Assembly: GCF_002335805.1 (NCBI RefSeq) | Contig: NZ_NISU01000001.1 | Location: 566,079-630,078, forward strand | DNA: 64,000 nucleotides | Origin: Bacillus sp. FJAT-45350 | GTDB taxonomy: Bacteria > Bacillota > Bacilli > Bacillales > NISU01 | Direction: 5' to 3' | In this document: positions 48,393 through 58,616 of the stretch, one piece after another | Numbering within the stretch: the first letter of the stretch is position 1 | How the letters are laid out: the number at the start of each line of letters is the position of its first letter | Made by a program: the position numbers and the translations under genes | Notes under the pieces: generated by a model | What the model was told of the DNA's origin: nothing | What the model saw: the letters and a program-made list of their open reading frames with translations, nothing else | Databases searched by the model: none

Positions 48393-50060
48393 TTGTCAAA
48401 TGAATATGTAGAAAAAATACGGGTTTTTGCCTTGGGTGGAGTCGGCGAAATAGGCAAAAATATGTATGTAGTAGAGGTTGGCGAGGATATTGTTGTTATT
48501 GACTCTGGTTTAATGTTTCCAGACGATGATATGCTCGGTATCGATATAGTCATTCCAGACGTATCTTACCTCGTTGAAAATGCTGATCGTGTTCGTGGAA
48601 TCATCTTAACGCATGGACATGAAGACCATATTGGTGGTTTACCCTATGTGTTAAAGAAGCTACAAGTTCCCGTATATGGAACTAAGCTGACACTGGGATT
48701 AGTAGAAGAAAAGTTAAAAGAAGCAGGTAGTTTAAAATCTAGTACATTAAAGTTAATTGACTCTAATTCAAAAATTACAATTGGAGCAGTGAATGTATCG
48801 TTTTTCAGAACTAATCACAGCATTCCTGACTCTGTTGGAGTTTGTATTGAAACATCACAAGGTGCAATTGTGCATACTGGGGACTTTAAATTTGACCAAA
48901 CTCCAGTCGATGGTAAAAGAGCTGATATAGGTAAAATGTCTGCTATTGGTGAAAAGGGAGTCCTTTGCCTACTATCAGATAGTACAAACGCTGAGCGCCC
49001 TGGTTCAACAGCTTCTGAATCAGTTATTGGACAAGGAATTTCAGAAGTTTTCCAAGAAACAGAAGGTCGTATCATTGTTACGACATTTGCCTCTAATGTC
49101 CATCGTATTCAGCAAGTAATTCATGCAGCAGCTAAAGCAAATCGTAAAGTTGCGATTATCGGTCGAAGCATGATTAAAGTGATTACAATTGCGACAAAGT
49201 TAGGGTATTTAAAAGCACCAAAGGATATATTTATAGAAGTGGATGAGGTTAATAAGTTAAAGCCTCATCAAGTAGCTATTTTAACTACTGGTAGCCAAGG
49301 TGAACCAATGTCTGCTCTTACTCGTATGGCGAAAAAAGCCCATCGTCAAATTGCGATTACAGATGAAGATACGGTTATTATTGCTGCATCACCAATACCT
49401 GGAAATGAAAAATCCGTTTCAAAAATTATTGATCAATTATATAGAATAGGTGCAGATGTTGTTTATGGACAAGCAAAAGTTCATGCATCTGGACATGGTA
49501 GTCAAGAAGAGTTAAAGCTAATGCTTAATTTAATGCAACCTAAGTATTTTATTCCGATTCATGGTGAATTCCGTATGCAATGCGCACATAAAGAATTAGG
49601 AATACAAACTGGTGTAGAGCCACAAAATATTTTCCTTATCGATAAAGGTGAGGTAGTAGAATTTACAAAAGGACAAGGTAGAAAATCAGGGAAAGTACCA
49701 TCAGGTAATGTGTTAATTGATGGATTAGGTATTGGAGATGTAGGTAATATCGTTCTCCGTGACCGTCGTTTACTTTCGAAAGATGGCATACTTGTTGTTG
49801 TTGTTACATTAAACAAACAAACAGGTGACATTGTTTCAGGACCAGATATCATTTCTCGAGGTTTTGTCTACGTGCGTGAATCCGAGAAACTTTTAATAGA
49901 AGCAAATGAGTTAGTCGCTGTAACATTAAAAAAATGTGTAACTGAAAATGTAAACGAGTGGTCTTCTTTAAAGAGCAATGTTAGAGAAGTTCTAAGCCGT
50001 TTCTTGTTTGAGAAAACGAAGCGTCGCCCAATGATTCTTCCGATTATAATGGAAGTGTAA
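48393..50060 (+). CDS. rnjB: Ribonuclease J (rnjB position)
   Basis: RNase J enzymes have 5'-3' exonuclease and endonuclease activity in mRNA decay and rRNA maturation. TTG at 48393 lies six bases after AGGAGGAG. The 555 residues hold a metallo-beta-lactamase domain with an intact HxHxDH motif (H74, H76, D78, H79 in THGHEDHIGG), further metal-site motifs (HTGDFKFD, ASGHGSQEE, PIHGEFRM), a beta-CASP domain and a C-terminal domain ending KTKRRPMILPIIMEV. Position after dapA matches B. subtilis rnjB, yet the active site is like J1. Confidence 0.93.
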   Translation: MSNEYVEKIRVFALGGVGEIGKNMYVVEVGEDIVVIDSGLMFPDDDMLGIDIVIPDVSYLVENADRVRGIILTHGHEDHIGGLPYVLKKLQVPVYGTKLTLGLVEEKLKEAGSLKSSTLKLIDSNSKITIGAVNVSFFRTNHSIPDSVGVCIETSQGAIVHTGDFKFDQTPVDGKRADIGKMSAIGEKGVLCLLSDSTNAERPGSTASESVIGQGISEVFQETEGRIIVTTFASNVHRIQQVIHAAAKANRKVAIIGRSMIKVITIATKLGYLKAPKDIFIEVDEVNKLKPHQVAILTTGSQGEPMSALTRMAKKAHRQIAITDEDTVIIAASPIPGNEKSVSKIIDQLYRIGADVVYGQAKVHASGHGSQEELKLMLNLMQPKYFIPIHGEFRMQCAHKELGIQTGVEPQNIFLIDKGEVVEFTKGQGRKSGKVPSGNVLIDGLGIGDVGNIVLRDRRLLSKDGILVVVVTLNKQTGDIVSGPDIISRGFVYVRESEKLLIEANELVAVTLKKCVTENVNEWSSLKSNVREVLSRFLFEKTKRRPMILPIIMEV

Positions 50061-50072
50061 TGAAATATTTAG

Positions 50073-50106
50073 AAAAGGAGTGCTTTTATAGCACTCCTTT
50101 TTCTTT
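50073..50106 (+). terminator. Rho-independent terminator after rnjB
   Basis: AAAAGGAGTGC (50073-50083) pairs perfectly with GCACTCCTTTT (50091-50101) and is followed by T-rich sequence. Confidence 0.92.
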
Positions 50107-50182
50107 TGAATGAAGGGAAAGGTTGTCGATCATACTATATACAGAACAGGTTATTGTTGTATGAAAAAAAGGAGGTATTATA

Positions 50183-50947
50183 ATGAATGAACAACCGAAT
50201 CAACCCGAGCAACCGAAACAACCGGCACCTCCTCAAGGAGATGGCGTACAAGGTGGTAAAAGTGACAGTCTTTTAAATAAAATTCAAGAATTAGGTCAAA
50301 CAAATGTACCGGAAATGGACCAATCAAACATTCACTGCTTAACGATAATCGGTCAAATTGAGGGGCATATGCAACTGCCACCACAGAATAAAACGACGAA
50401 ATATGAACATATTATTCCTCAACTTGTAGCAGCAGAACAAAATTCAAAAATTGAAGGTATGCTAATTATTTTAAATACTGTAGGTGGAGATGTTGAAGCA
50501 GGTCTAGCGATATCAGAAATGCTTGCATCTATGTCCAAGCCGACAGTTACACTTGTTTTAGGTGGTGGACACTCTATAGGTGTTCCGATTGCCGTAGCTT
50601 CTAATTATAGTTATATAGCAGGAACGGCAACGATGACAATCCATCCTGTTAGATTGACAGGTCTAGTCATCGGTGTTCCGCAAACATTTGAATACTTAGA
50701 TAAAATGCAAGACCGTGTCGTTAATTTTGTTACGACTCACTCAGAAATTACCGAAGAAAAGTTCAAAGAGCTAATGTTTTCTAAAGGCAATTTAACGAGA
50801 GATATTGGAACAAATGTTGTTGGTACAGATGCTGTATCATATGGCTTAATTAATGAAGTAGGTGGAATTGGCCAAGCATTGAAAAAATTAAATGAGCTAA
50901 TAGAGAAAAAAAGAAATTCAACGCCTGAAGGGGATATGATCCAATGA
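50183..50947 (+). CDS. tepA: TepA, ClpP-family serine protease
   Basis: TepA is a ClpP-like protease, originally described as a translocation-enhancing protein and later tied to spore protein (SASP) degradation during germination. The 254 residues start with a Pro/Gln-rich segment (about 1-25). The ClpP fold follows, with the oxyanion region NTVGGDV (98-104), nucleophile S131 in [14 protein letters not shown] and a histidine in [20 protein letters not shown] precedes the ATG. The last four bases overlap ylzJ. Confidence 0.93.
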   Translation: MNEQPNQPEQPKQPAPPQGDGVQGGKSDSLLNKIQELGQTNVPEMDQSNIHCLTIIGQIEGHMQLPPQNKTTKYEHIIPQLVAAEQNSKIEGMLIILNTVGGDVEAGLAISEMLASMSKPTVTLVLGGGHSIGVPIAVASNYSYIAGTATMTIHPVRLTGLVIGVPQTFEYLDKMQDRVVNFVTTHSEITEEKFKELMFSKGNLTRDIGTNVVGTDAVSYGLINEVGGIGQALKKLNELIEKKRNSTPEGDMIQ

Positions 50948-51171
50948 TACTCTATACAACAGTCCCGCAAGAACTAATTTATCCTGAACAAGAAGAAAGT
51001 TTCGCTAAGCAGCAAACAATTGAAATTGCTGGGGGATTATTAGTAGTGGAGGCTGTCTCAGAAAGTGAATATAAAGTTATTCGTCTAATTAGCTCTGATC
51101 CTATGCAATACTTAAACAGTAGTTATTCTCCAGGAGCAGTCATCCCGATGAAACCTCAAATTAATATGTAA
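50944..51171 (+). CDS. ylzJ: YlzJ-like small protein
   Basis: This 75-residue protein belongs to the YlzJ-like family found between tepA and spoIIIE in Bacillus; its function is unknown. It begins [17 protein letters not shown] and ends with the conserved-looking [17 protein letters not shown]. The ATG overlaps the tepA stop (ATGA), so it is translated with TepA. A terminator follows. The overlap and conserved location make it a real gene despite its size. Confidence 0.88.
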   Translation: MILYTTVPQELIYPEQEESFAKQQTIEIAGGLLVVEAVSESEYKVIRLISSDPMQYLNSSYSPGAVIPMKPQINM

Positions 51172-51179
51172 CGAAAGTA

Positions 51180-51215
51180 AGCCAGATGTGATAGTTATTC
51201 ATGTCTGGCTATTTT
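51180..51215 (+). terminator. Terminator after ylzJ
   Basis: A 12-bp stem (51180-51191 with 51199-51210, two G-U pairs) is followed by ATTTTC. Confidence 0.8.
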
Positions 51216-51244
51216 CATTCTCTAATTTTATTGGAATCCTCTGA

Positions 51245-51275
51245 TTGATAGGTCAATGGAGGTTTATGTTATAAT
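51245..51275 (+). promoter_or_regulatory. Likely SigA promoter of spoIIIE/ftsK
   Basis: TTGATA (51245-51250) precedes a perfect TATAAT (51270-51275) by 19 bases; the extended -10 TG at 51267-51268 compensates for the long spacer. Confidence 0.7.
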
Positions 51276-51475
51276 AAATGCATAAAGTTGGATGAAGTAG
51301 CTAAATACTGGCTAGAATTAAGCGTAATTGAGGTTTATGCTTATGTCATTAAATGACTGTAGTATTGTAAATAACTTGCTATAGCTATAGCTATTTGGTA
51401 CTTTCCTTTTCATCTTAGAAAATAGCATAAAAAGGAGCAAGAAAAGACTTGTGACTTAAGGTAGAGGGTGGTTAC

Positions 51476-53818
51476 ATGGCAGGAAGAAAGAAAAAAAGAA
51501 AAAAATTTGAATGGAAGTCACAGTTGAAATATGAACTTATCGGATTAAGTTTGCTTATTCTCTCTGTTATTACATTCGCCCGACTTGGAAGTGTCGGTGA
51601 AGTGACAGTGAATATGTTTAGGTTATTTTTAGGGGAATGGAATATTGCATTGACGATCGGACTTTTCCTTACAGCTATGTTTATCATAGTAAAAAGGGCA
51701 GTGCCGAGTTTCTTTACTAGGAGATTGTTAGGGGTCTACTTATTAGTCTTCTCATTTTTATTATTAAGCCATTTACGACTTTTTGAAATATTAGCGGGTA
51801 GTGATGGTTTTCAAGATCAATCTGTTATACGAAACACATGGCAGATATATTGGCTATATGTACAAGGTAATCCTCCTGCATTAGGTTTAGGAGGAGGTAT
51901 GATTGGAGCAATAGGTTTTGCTGTCAGTCATTTTTTATTTGATTCACTGGGTACATATTTAATATCCTTTTTTTGTTTTATTGTTTCTATCATTTTAATT
52001 ACAGGTCAGTCATTAACGGAATTAATTACACGTATGTTTGGTAGAAGTTATCATTTTGTTAAACAGCTTATAGATGGTGTTGTGAATGACTTACAAAATG
52101 GTTTTGAAACAATGCAGAAAAAATGGGAAGAGCGTAAAGCAATAAGGGAACAAATGAAAGAAGTACAAAATCAAAATAATCAAGGAGATAGTCAGAATAC
52201 TCCTGTACAGGTATCAACTGATGAAAATGAAGAACCTATTATTTATGATTTTACATCTCAAGCGTATGGTGATGAGAAGTCAGATGAAGTACCTTCCATA
52301 GTTGAAAGTGAATCAGCTGATATAGAAACTGATGGACAAGCCTCAACAGAACCTGAATACATAGTAGAATCAGAAGTTCAAACAAATAAAGATTATCAAT
52401 TACCATCTTTTGATCTATTAAGTAATCCTAAGGCGAATGGGCAGCACTTAGAAAGGCAGAATGTATCAGCAAATGCGAGGAAATTAGAGCAAACCCTTGA
52501 AAGTTTTGGAGTTAAGGCAAAGGTGTTACAAGTTCACCTAGGACCAGCTGTGACAAAATACGAAGTCCATCCTCATGTAGGTGTAAAAGTAAGTAAAATT
52601 GTTAATTTATCAGATGATTTAGCTTTAGCATTGGCAGCAAAGGATATTCGTATTGAAGCCCCTATTCCTGGAAAATCGGCTATCGGTATTGAAGTACCGA
52701 ATAAAGAAGTGGCAATTGTTACATTACGTGAAGTATTAGACTCACCACAAAACAAAAAAGATTCTGTTCTTTCTGTAGGTTTAGGGAGAGATATTTCCGG
52801 GGAGCCTGTATTAGCAGAGCTAAATAAAATGCCACATTTATTAGTAGCTGGTGCTACCGGTAGTGGTAAGAGTGTATGTATTAATGGGATTATTACTAGT
52901 ATTCTCATGAAAGCGAAGCCTCATGAGGTAAAGCTTATGATGATTGACCCCAAAATGGTTGAGCTTACGATGTACAATGGTGTCCCTCATTTATTAACAC
53001 CTGTTGTAACGGAACCTAAAAAAGCGTCACAAGCACTGAAGAAAGTTGTAAGTGAAATGGAACGAAGATATGACTTATTTTCACACTCAGGAACTAGGAA
53101 CATTGAAGGCTATAATGAATTAATTCGACGTCAAAATGAAACGAATGAAGCCCAGCAACCATTTTTACCATTTATCGTAGTGATTGTTGATGAGCTTGCA
53201 GATTTAATGATGGTAGCTTCAGGGGATGTAGAGGATTCGATTACACGCCTAGCACAAATGGCGCGTGCTGCTGGAATTCATATGATTATTGCGACGCAAC
53301 GACCTTCTGTTGATGTCATTACTGGGGTAATTAAGGCGAATATTCCTTCTCGAATTGCTTTTGGTGTATCATCTCAAATAGACTCTCGAACAATCCTAGA
53401 TTCGGGTGGAGCAGAAAAGCTACTAGGAAGAGGAGACATGCTTTACTTACCAGTTGGTGCTTCAAAGCCAACACGTATTCAGGGAGCGTTTTTATCTGAT
53501 GAGGAAGTAGAATCGATTGTTGACTTTGTTATTGCACAGCAAAAGGCACAGTATCAAGAAGAAATGATGCCAACAGAAGTACCTCAATCAACGAAAGAAG
53601 TTGAGGATGATTTATATTTAGATGCAGTAGATTTAGTAATGGAAATGAATACTGCAAGTGTATCAATGCTACAAAGACGTTTTAGAATTGGCTACACAAG
53701 AGCAGCAAGGTTAATTGATGAAATGGAGGCAAGAGGAATCGTAGGTCCTTATGAAGGAAGTAAACCTAGAGAAGTCCTTGTACAAAAGCCACTAGAAGAA
53801 GAAGCTTCTTCACAGTAA
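51476..53818 (+). CDS. spoIIIE: DNA translocase SpoIIIE (FtsK family)
   Basis: SpoIIIE pumps the chromosome across the septum into the forespore and clears trapped DNA at division. The 780 residues have a basic start ([13 protein letters not shown]) and about four N-terminal membrane helices (up to about residue 175). An acidic linker follows, then the motor domain with Walker A GATGSGKS (459-466), Walker [16 protein letters not shown], and a C-terminal winged-helix gamma domain ([44 protein letters not shown]) that reads polar DNA motifs. GAGGGTGG precedes the ATG. Confidence 0.96.
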   Translation: MAGRKKKRKKFEWKSQLKYELIGLSLLILSVITFARLGSVGEVTVNMFRLFLGEWNIALTIGLFLTAMFIIVKRAVPSFFTRRLLGVYLLVFSFLLLSHLRLFEILAGSDGFQDQSVIRNTWQIYWLYVQGNPPALGLGGGMIGAIGFAVSHFLFDSLGTYLISFFCFIVSIILITGQSLTELITRMFGRSYHFVKQLIDGVVNDLQNGFETMQKKWEERKAIREQMKEVQNQNNQGDSQNTPVQVSTDENEEPIIYDFTSQAYGDEKSDEVPSIVESESADIETDGQASTEPEYIVESEVQTNKDYQLPSFDLLSNPKANGQHLERQNVSANARKLEQTLESFGVKAKVLQVHLGPAVTKYEVHPHVGVKVSKIVNLSDDLALALAAKDIRIEAPIPGKSAIGIEVPNKEVAIVTLREVLDSPQNKKDSVLSVGLGRDISGEPVLAELNKMPHLLVAGATGSGKSVCINGIITSILMKAKPHEVKLMMIDPKMVELTMYNGVPHLLTPVVTEPKKASQALKKVVSEMERRYDLFSHSGTRNIEGYNELIRRQNETNEAQQPFLPFIVVIVDELADLMMVASGDVEDSITRLAQMARAAGIHMIIATQRPSVDVITGVIKANIPSRIAFGVSSQIDSRTILDSGGAEKLLGRGDMLYLPVGASKPTRIQGAFLSDEEVESIVDFVIAQQKAQYQEEMMPTEVPQSTKEVEDDLYLDAVDLVMEMNTASVSMLQRRFRIGYTRAARLIDEMEARGIVGPYEGSKPREVLVQKPLEEEASSQ

Positions 53819-53927
53819 TCTGGCAATTTTATGCTATACGTAGTAAGAACGGGAAATTATGCATATCCTAAGTAAGTAGGAAATTTGAAAGTATTGATAG
53901 AAAGTAAGAAGAAGGAGATGAGTTAAT

Positions 53928-55214
53928 ATGAAAGAACTCCAAGAGCACCATGCACAAGTCAATGGTATGAATGTACATATGGTACAAACGGATAAGTATA
54001 AAACAAACACAATTGTTTTGATGATAAAAGCTCCACTACAGAGTGAAACTGTAAGTCAAAGAGCAATTCTACCTCATATTTTACAAGGTGGTTCTGAGAA
54101 ATTTCCTACTAGACAACAGATACGAAGCCAATTAGATGAGTTATACGGGGCTTCCATGTATGCTGACGTTCAGAAAAAAGGGGAAGATCATGTTATTGTC
54201 TTTCGCTTAGACGTTGCGAATGAAAACTTTATCAACGACCCAACACCTTTATTTGAAAAAGGAATGGAATTATTAGCGGATGTACTTCTTCACCCGAAGT
54301 TAGATGGTCAAGGCTTTGCCCAAACAGTTGTTGAAAGTGAAAAACGTTCATTGAAGCAACGTATCCAGGCAATTTATGATGATAAAATGCGCTATGCTAA
54401 TATGAGAATTACTGAAGAAATGTGCAAAAATGAGCCATTTGGTTTACTTGTGTATGGGAAAGAAGACGGTGTAGACACTTTGACTTCAGAAAGTCTGTAC
54501 TCTTACTATCAAAACATGCTTATAGAAGATGAAATTGACTTATACGTCATTGGTGATTTAAATCAAGAGAAAATAAAGCAAACGATTAGTTCACAGTTTA
54601 ACTTTACTATTGAAAGAGCACCAAAGAAAAAAGTTCATGAGATAACCAATCAGCCAATACCGTCTGAAGAGAAAGTTGTCTTTGATGAGCAAGACGTTAA
54701 ACAAGGGAAATTGCATATTGGCTATAGAACGTACACAACGTACAGTGATAAAGAATATTATGCTTTGCAAGTCATGAATGGATTATACGGTGGCTTCTCA
54801 CATTCAAAATTATTCTTAAATGTTCGCGAAAAAGAAAGCCTAGCTTATTATGCAGCTTCTCGCTACGAGAGTCACAAGGGGATTTTAATGGTGATGAGTG
54901 GCATCGAATTTACTAATTACGATAAAGCAGTTCGTATCATAAAAGAACAAATGGAAGCGATGCGTAACGGAGAGTTTACTGAGGATGAAATTAATCAAAC
55001 GAAAGCGATGATAAAAAATCAGTTACTAGAAACAGTGGATGTAGCGAAAGCATATATCGAACTTCTTTATCATAATGTTGTATCTGGAAAAGAGCGAACA
55101 GTAGAAGAGTGGTTACAAGGGATTGATGCTGTAACGAAAGAGGAAATGGTTGCCGTAGCGAATAAACTAAAATTAGACACAATTTATTTCTTAAAAGGCA
55201 AGGAGGTAGTTTAA
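53928..55214 (+). CDS. ymfF: YmfF, M16-family protein without the zinc motif
   Basis: This is a 428-residue M16 peptidase-like protein. Where active relatives have HxxEH it reads LPHILQGGSEKFPTRQQIRSQLDELYGASM, so the zinc site is absent and it is probably a non-catalytic partner. The second M16 domain is recognisable (YGGFSHSKLFLNVREKESLAYYAASRYESHKGI). It overlaps by one base the next gene, which has an intact motif. Paired inactive/active M16 subunits are a known arrangement, so a heteromer with YmfH is likely. GAAGGAG precedes the ATG. Confidence 0.9.
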   Translation: MKELQEHHAQVNGMNVHMVQTDKYKTNTIVLMIKAPLQSETVSQRAILPHILQGGSEKFPTRQQIRSQLDELYGASMYADVQKKGEDHVIVFRLDVANENFINDPTPLFEKGMELLADVLLHPKLDGQGFAQTVVESEKRSLKQRIQAIYDDKMRYANMRITEEMCKNEPFGLLVYGKEDGVDTLTSESLYSYYQNMLIEDEIDLYVIGDLNQEKIKQTISSQFNFTIERAPKKKVHEITNQPIPSEEKVVFDEQDVKQGKLHIGYRTYTTYSDKEYYALQVMNGLYGGFSHSKLFLNVREKESLAYYAASRYESHKGILMVMSGIEFTNYDKAVRIIKEQMEAMRNGEFTEDEINQTKAMIKNQLLETVDVAKAYIELLYHNVVSGKERTVEEWLQGIDAVTKEEMVAVANKLKLDTIYFLKGKEVV

Positions 55215-56521
55215 TGGTAAACAAAATTGATTTTGAACAATTAAAAGAAACACTTTATCATGAAACATTAGATAATGGATTATCAGTATACGTCCTTCCA
55301 AAGCAAGGATTTAATAAAACATATGCTACATTTACAACAAAATATGGTTCCGTTGATAACCATTTTGTTCCACTAGGTGAAAATGAGCCAGTTAAGGTGC
55401 CCGATGGAATTGCCCATTTTTTAGAGCATAAAATGTTCGAAGATGAAGAAGGAGATGTTTTCCAGGATTTCAGTAAGCAAGGTGCATCGGCTAACGCATT
55501 CACTAGTTTTACAAGAACTGCTTATCTTTTTTCAAGTACAACAAATGTAGAAAAGAACTTAGAAACGTTACTAGACTTTGTTCAGCATCCATATTTTACA
55601 GAGGACAGTGTTGAAAAGGAAAAAGGGATTATCGGTCAAGAAATTAACATGTATGATGATAATCCTGATTGGCGTGTCTATTTTGGAGCTATTGAAAATA
55701 TGTACAAAAACCATCCTGTTAAAATCGATATTGCCGGTACGATCGATTCAATTTCCAAAATAACAAAAGATATGCTCTATCAATGCTACGAGACTTTCTA
55801 TCATCCAAGTAACATGGTGCTTTTCATTGTTGGACCTCAAGACCCAGAGGAAGTTATGAAGTTAGTGAGAGAAAATCAGGGTAAGAAAGAATTTAAAGCA
55901 CCTACAGACATTCAAAGATTCTTTGATGAGGAACCAAGTGAAGTAGCTAAGAAAAAAGAAGTACTACACATGAGTGTGCAAACACCAAAGTGCTTAGTGG
56001 GCTTTAAAGAGAAGGACCCGACAAGAAGTGGAGAAGAGTTATTAGAAAGGGAGCTATCGATTAATATCTTACTCGATATTATGTTTGGACAAAGTACATC
56101 TAATTACCAAGCTCTATATGATGAGGGGATTATTGATGATACATTCTCATTTGATCACTCAGCAGAGTATGGATTTGGATTCTCTATTTTAGGTGGAGAT
56201 ACGAAATATCCTGATAAATTGGCAAATAAAATTGAAGAAATGGTTACAAAATTTTTATCTGAACCTTTAGATGAAAGCATGGTTGAGCAAGTAAGAAAGA
56301 AGAAGATAGGTTCTTTTTTACGTTCTTTGAATTCACCAGAATATATAGCAAATCAATTTACACGTTATCAGTTTAATGACATGAACCTATTTGATGTAGT
56401 ACCAGTATTAGAGGGTATTACAACAGATTCTTTAACAAATGTACTTAAAGACCATTTTGACTTTGATCGCTATACAGTATTCCAGGTTAAACCTGAAGGG
56501 TATACAGAGGATTTGAAGTGA
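55214..56521 (+). CDS. ymfH: YmfH, M16-family zinc protease
   Basis: This is a 435-residue M16 metallopeptidase with an intact inverted zinc motif HFLEH (H68, E71, H72 in DGIAHFLEHKMFEDEEGD) and the downstream EKGIIGQEINMYDDNPDW that supplies the third ligand. Its substrate is unknown. It shares one base with ymfF and four with ymfI, so the three genes are one coupled unit. It is distinct from MlpA at 40822. Confidence 0.92.
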   Translation: MVNKIDFEQLKETLYHETLDNGLSVYVLPKQGFNKTYATFTTKYGSVDNHFVPLGENEPVKVPDGIAHFLEHKMFEDEEGDVFQDFSKQGASANAFTSFTRTAYLFSSTTNVEKNLETLLDFVQHPYFTEDSVEKEKGIIGQEINMYDDNPDWRVYFGAIENMYKNHPVKIDIAGTIDSISKITKDMLYQCYETFYHPSNMVLFIVGPQDPEEVMKLVRENQGKKEFKAPTDIQRFFDEEPSEVAKKKEVLHMSVQTPKCLVGFKEKDPTRSGEELLERELSINILLDIMFGQSTSNYQALYDEGIIDDTFSFDHSAEYGFGFSILGGDTKYPDKLANKIEEMVTKFLSEPLDESMVEQVRKKKIGSFLRSLNSPEYIANQFTRYQFNDMNLFDVVPVLEGITTDSLTNVLKDHFDFDRYTVFQVKPEGYTEDLK

Positions 56522-57243
56522 GTAAGTGGGCACTAGTAACTGGTGCAAGTGGAGACATCGGAGCAGCTATTGCTATGCAATTAGCTGCTCAAGGTTTTTC
56601 TCTTTATTTGCATTACCATAAAAATGAACAAAGTGTTCTTGAACTGCAAGAAAGGTGTAATGAACACAATATCGGAACATACCTTGTACAATCAGATTTA
56701 TCTACTCCAACAGGACCCAACGAGCTACTCAAGCAGATAACAAATCCAGTTGAAGTGATTATTCATAACAGTGGTAATAGCTATTTTGGGTTATTAACGG
56801 ATATGAAGGATGAAGAAATCATGTCGATGATTCAACTCCACTTAACAAGTCCTATACAACTTACGAAAGCCCTTCTACCGAGTATGATTACCAATCATAG
56901 TGGAAAGGTAATTGTTATTTCCTCTATTTGGGGTCTAACTGGAGCTTCGTGTGAAGTTGTTTATTCAACAGTAAAAGGTGGATTGAATTCTTTTGTCAAA
57001 GCTTTATCGAAAGAAGTAGCACCGTCTAATTTGTACATAAACGGGATAGCTCCAGGAGCGATTGATACGAAAATGCTCTCGAGCTACACTGAGGAAGATT
57101 TACGTGAATTAGCAGATGAAATACCAATGGGACGCTTTGGTTCCCCAGATGAGGTAGCAAATGTCGTATCATTTTTAACATCAGAAAAATCTACATACAT
57201 AAATGGTCAAATCATTTCCGTAAATGGGGCATGGTATTGTTGA
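56518..57243 (+). CDS. ymfI: YmfI, short-chain dehydrogenase/reductase
   Basis: This is an SDR resembling 3-oxoacyl-ACP reductase (FabG); its natural substrate is not known. GTG at 56518 overlaps the ymfH stop. The 241 residues include the nucleotide-binding TGASGDIG (8-15), an HNSG motif in place of the usual NNAG, the active-site serine region VISSIWG and YSTVK, and the GAIDTKM segment. The ending SFLTSEKSTYINGQIISVNGAWYC is typical of SDRs. Confidence 0.92.
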   Translation: MSKWALVTGASGDIGAAIAMQLAAQGFSLYLHYHKNEQSVLELQERCNEHNIGTYLVQSDLSTPTGPNELLKQITNPVEVIIHNSGNSYFGLLTDMKDEEIMSMIQLHLTSPIQLTKALLPSMITNHSGKVIVISSIWGLTGASCEVVYSTVKGGLNSFVKALSKEVAPSNLYINGIAPGAIDTKMLSSYTEEDLRELADEIPMGRFGSPDEVANVVSFLTSEKSTYINGQIISVNGAWYC

Positions 57244-57324
57244 TGCAGTTGAAAATGGTTTGTATATTTTCAAGCGTTTTTTGTAAAAATAACACTGTAT
57301 CACACATTAAGGAGGGAACAATCC

Positions 57325-57573
57325 ATGTCTGTATTAGATAATTGGAATCAATGGAAAGATTTCTTAGGTGACAGACTTTCCCAAGCAGAGCAGGAAGGAA
57401 TGACACAAAATGTTGTTTCTGATGTTGCTTATCAAGTTGGTGAATACTTAGCGCAACAAGTTGAGCCAAAAAATGAACAAGAACGTGTTCTAAGAGAGCT
57501 ATGGGCGGTTGCTTCAGAACAAGAGCAGCATGCAATAGCTAACATGATGGTGAAGCTAGTTCAAAATAACTAA
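57325..57573 (+). CDS. ymfJ: YmfJ, DUF3243 family
   Basis: This 82-residue protein of the DUF3243 family is conserved in Bacillus next to ymfI and ymfK; function unknown. It reads MSVLDNWNQWKDFLGDRLSQAEQEGMTQNVVSDVAYQVGEYLAQQVEPKNEQERVLRELWAVASEQEQHAIANMMVKLVQ, predicted to be all helical and without membrane segments. AAGGAGG precedes the ATG. A hairpin terminator follows, so it ends the ymfF-H-I-J unit. Confidence 0.92.
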   Translation: MSVLDNWNQWKDFLGDRLSQAEQEGMTQNVVSDVAYQVGEYLAQQVEPKNEQERVLRELWAVASEQEQHAIANMMVKLVQNN

Positions 57574-57585
57574 GTTAACCTTCTT

Positions 57586-57620
57586 ATAAGGGTGTCGCAT
57601 GATAGCGGCACTCTTATTTT
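57586..57620 (+). terminator. Terminator after ymfJ
   Basis: A 13-bp stem (57586-57598 with 57605-57617, two G-U pairs) with a six-base loop is followed by TTT. Confidence 0.85.
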
Positions 57621-57831
57621 AAATAAATTCCTCTGGTTAATAATATGGAAACCTCCAATTTTTTTCAAAAAAAACTTTTCATTAAAAAAAAGATCATATA
57701 TCATAGAAAAAAAGGTTTTTTTGTCAATACATAGAATACATATAATAAGGTAGAATATTTCTTCATCAATTTACTTTTTGTTAGGACAATTTTTAAAAGC
57801 TTACGCAACTTACATAAGGGGAGACGGTAGT

Positions 57832-58599
57832 ATGAAAGAATGGTATTTAGAATATCAAATACATAAAAATCGTCCTGGTTTATTAGGGGATATTGCGTCT
57901 TTACTTGGTATGCTTTCAATTAATATTGTTACGATAAATGGTGTAGAAGATATGCGGCGTGGTATGTTAATTCGCAGCAAAAGTGATGATCAAATTGAGC
58001 GTTTTAGAGCAATTTTGGAAACGATTGATAACATTACAGTAAGAAAGTTACGCGAACCACGTCTTCGTGATCGATTGGCCATTCGTCATGGACGTTATAT
58101 TGAAAGAGATGCTGATGATAGAAAGACCTTTCGATTTGTAAGAAAAGAGTTAGGGATACTAGTTGATTTTATGGCTGAAATTTTCAAAAAAGAAGGTCAT
58201 TATTTAGTTGGTATTCGTGGGATGCCACGTGTTGGAAAAACAGAATCAGTTGTTGCTGCAAGCGTTTGTGCGAATAAGCGTTGGTCGTTTATTTCGTCCA
58301 CATTATTGCGTCAAACAATACGCAGTCAGCTTGCTGAGGATGAATTAGGAGAAGGTCATATTTACATCCTTGATGGGATTGTTTCAACAATGAGAGCAAC
58401 TGAAAAGCACAGAATGCTTGTGAACGATATTATGAAGCTTCCAGTGGTGAAAGTAGTGGAGCATCCTGATATTTTTATTCGTGAAACTGACTATTCAATG
58501 GATGACTTTGACTGTATTATTGAGTTACGAAATGATGAATCGGAAGAAATTAGCTATGATGTAATTGAATCTGGCTTCTCATCATTCGACATTAGCTAA
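57832..58599 (+). CDS. ymfK: YmfK, DUF3388 protein with ACT-like and P-loop parts
   Basis: The function is unknown. ATG at 57832 follows AAGGGGAGA; in-frame codons upstream from 57778 are in the promoter region. The 255 residues start with an ACT-like segment (YLEYQIHKNRPGLLGDIASLLGMLSINIVTINGVED, 5-40), then an arginine-rich stretch, then a P-loop-like GMPRVGKTES (130-139) with a possible Walker B HIYILDG, suggesting nucleotide binding. It lies between ymfJ and rodZ as in B. subtilis. A-tract DNA and a weak promoter-like sequence precede it. Confidence 0.9.
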   Translation: MKEWYLEYQIHKNRPGLLGDIASLLGMLSINIVTINGVEDMRRGMLIRSKSDDQIERFRAILETIDNITVRKLREPRLRDRLAIRHGRYIERDADDRKTFRFVRKELGILVDFMAEIFKKEGHYLVGIRGMPRVGKTESVVAASVCANKRWSFISSTLLRQTIRSQLAEDELGEGHIYILDGIVSTMRATEKHRMLVNDIMKLPVVKVVEHPDIFIRETDYSMDDFDCIIELRNDESEEISYDVIESGFSSFDIS

Positions 58600-58616
58600 G
58601 TTGGTAGGTGGTTTTT

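Larger units (their letters stand above)
51172..51475 (+). other. ylzJ-spoIIIE intergenic region: terminator and promoter, no gene
   Basis: The 304 bases hold the ylzJ terminator (51180-51215) and a strong extended -10 promoter (51245-51275), giving spoIIIE a leader of about 190 bases. A short GCTATA repeat occurs near 51380-51392. No coding sequence is evident. Confidence 0.7.
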
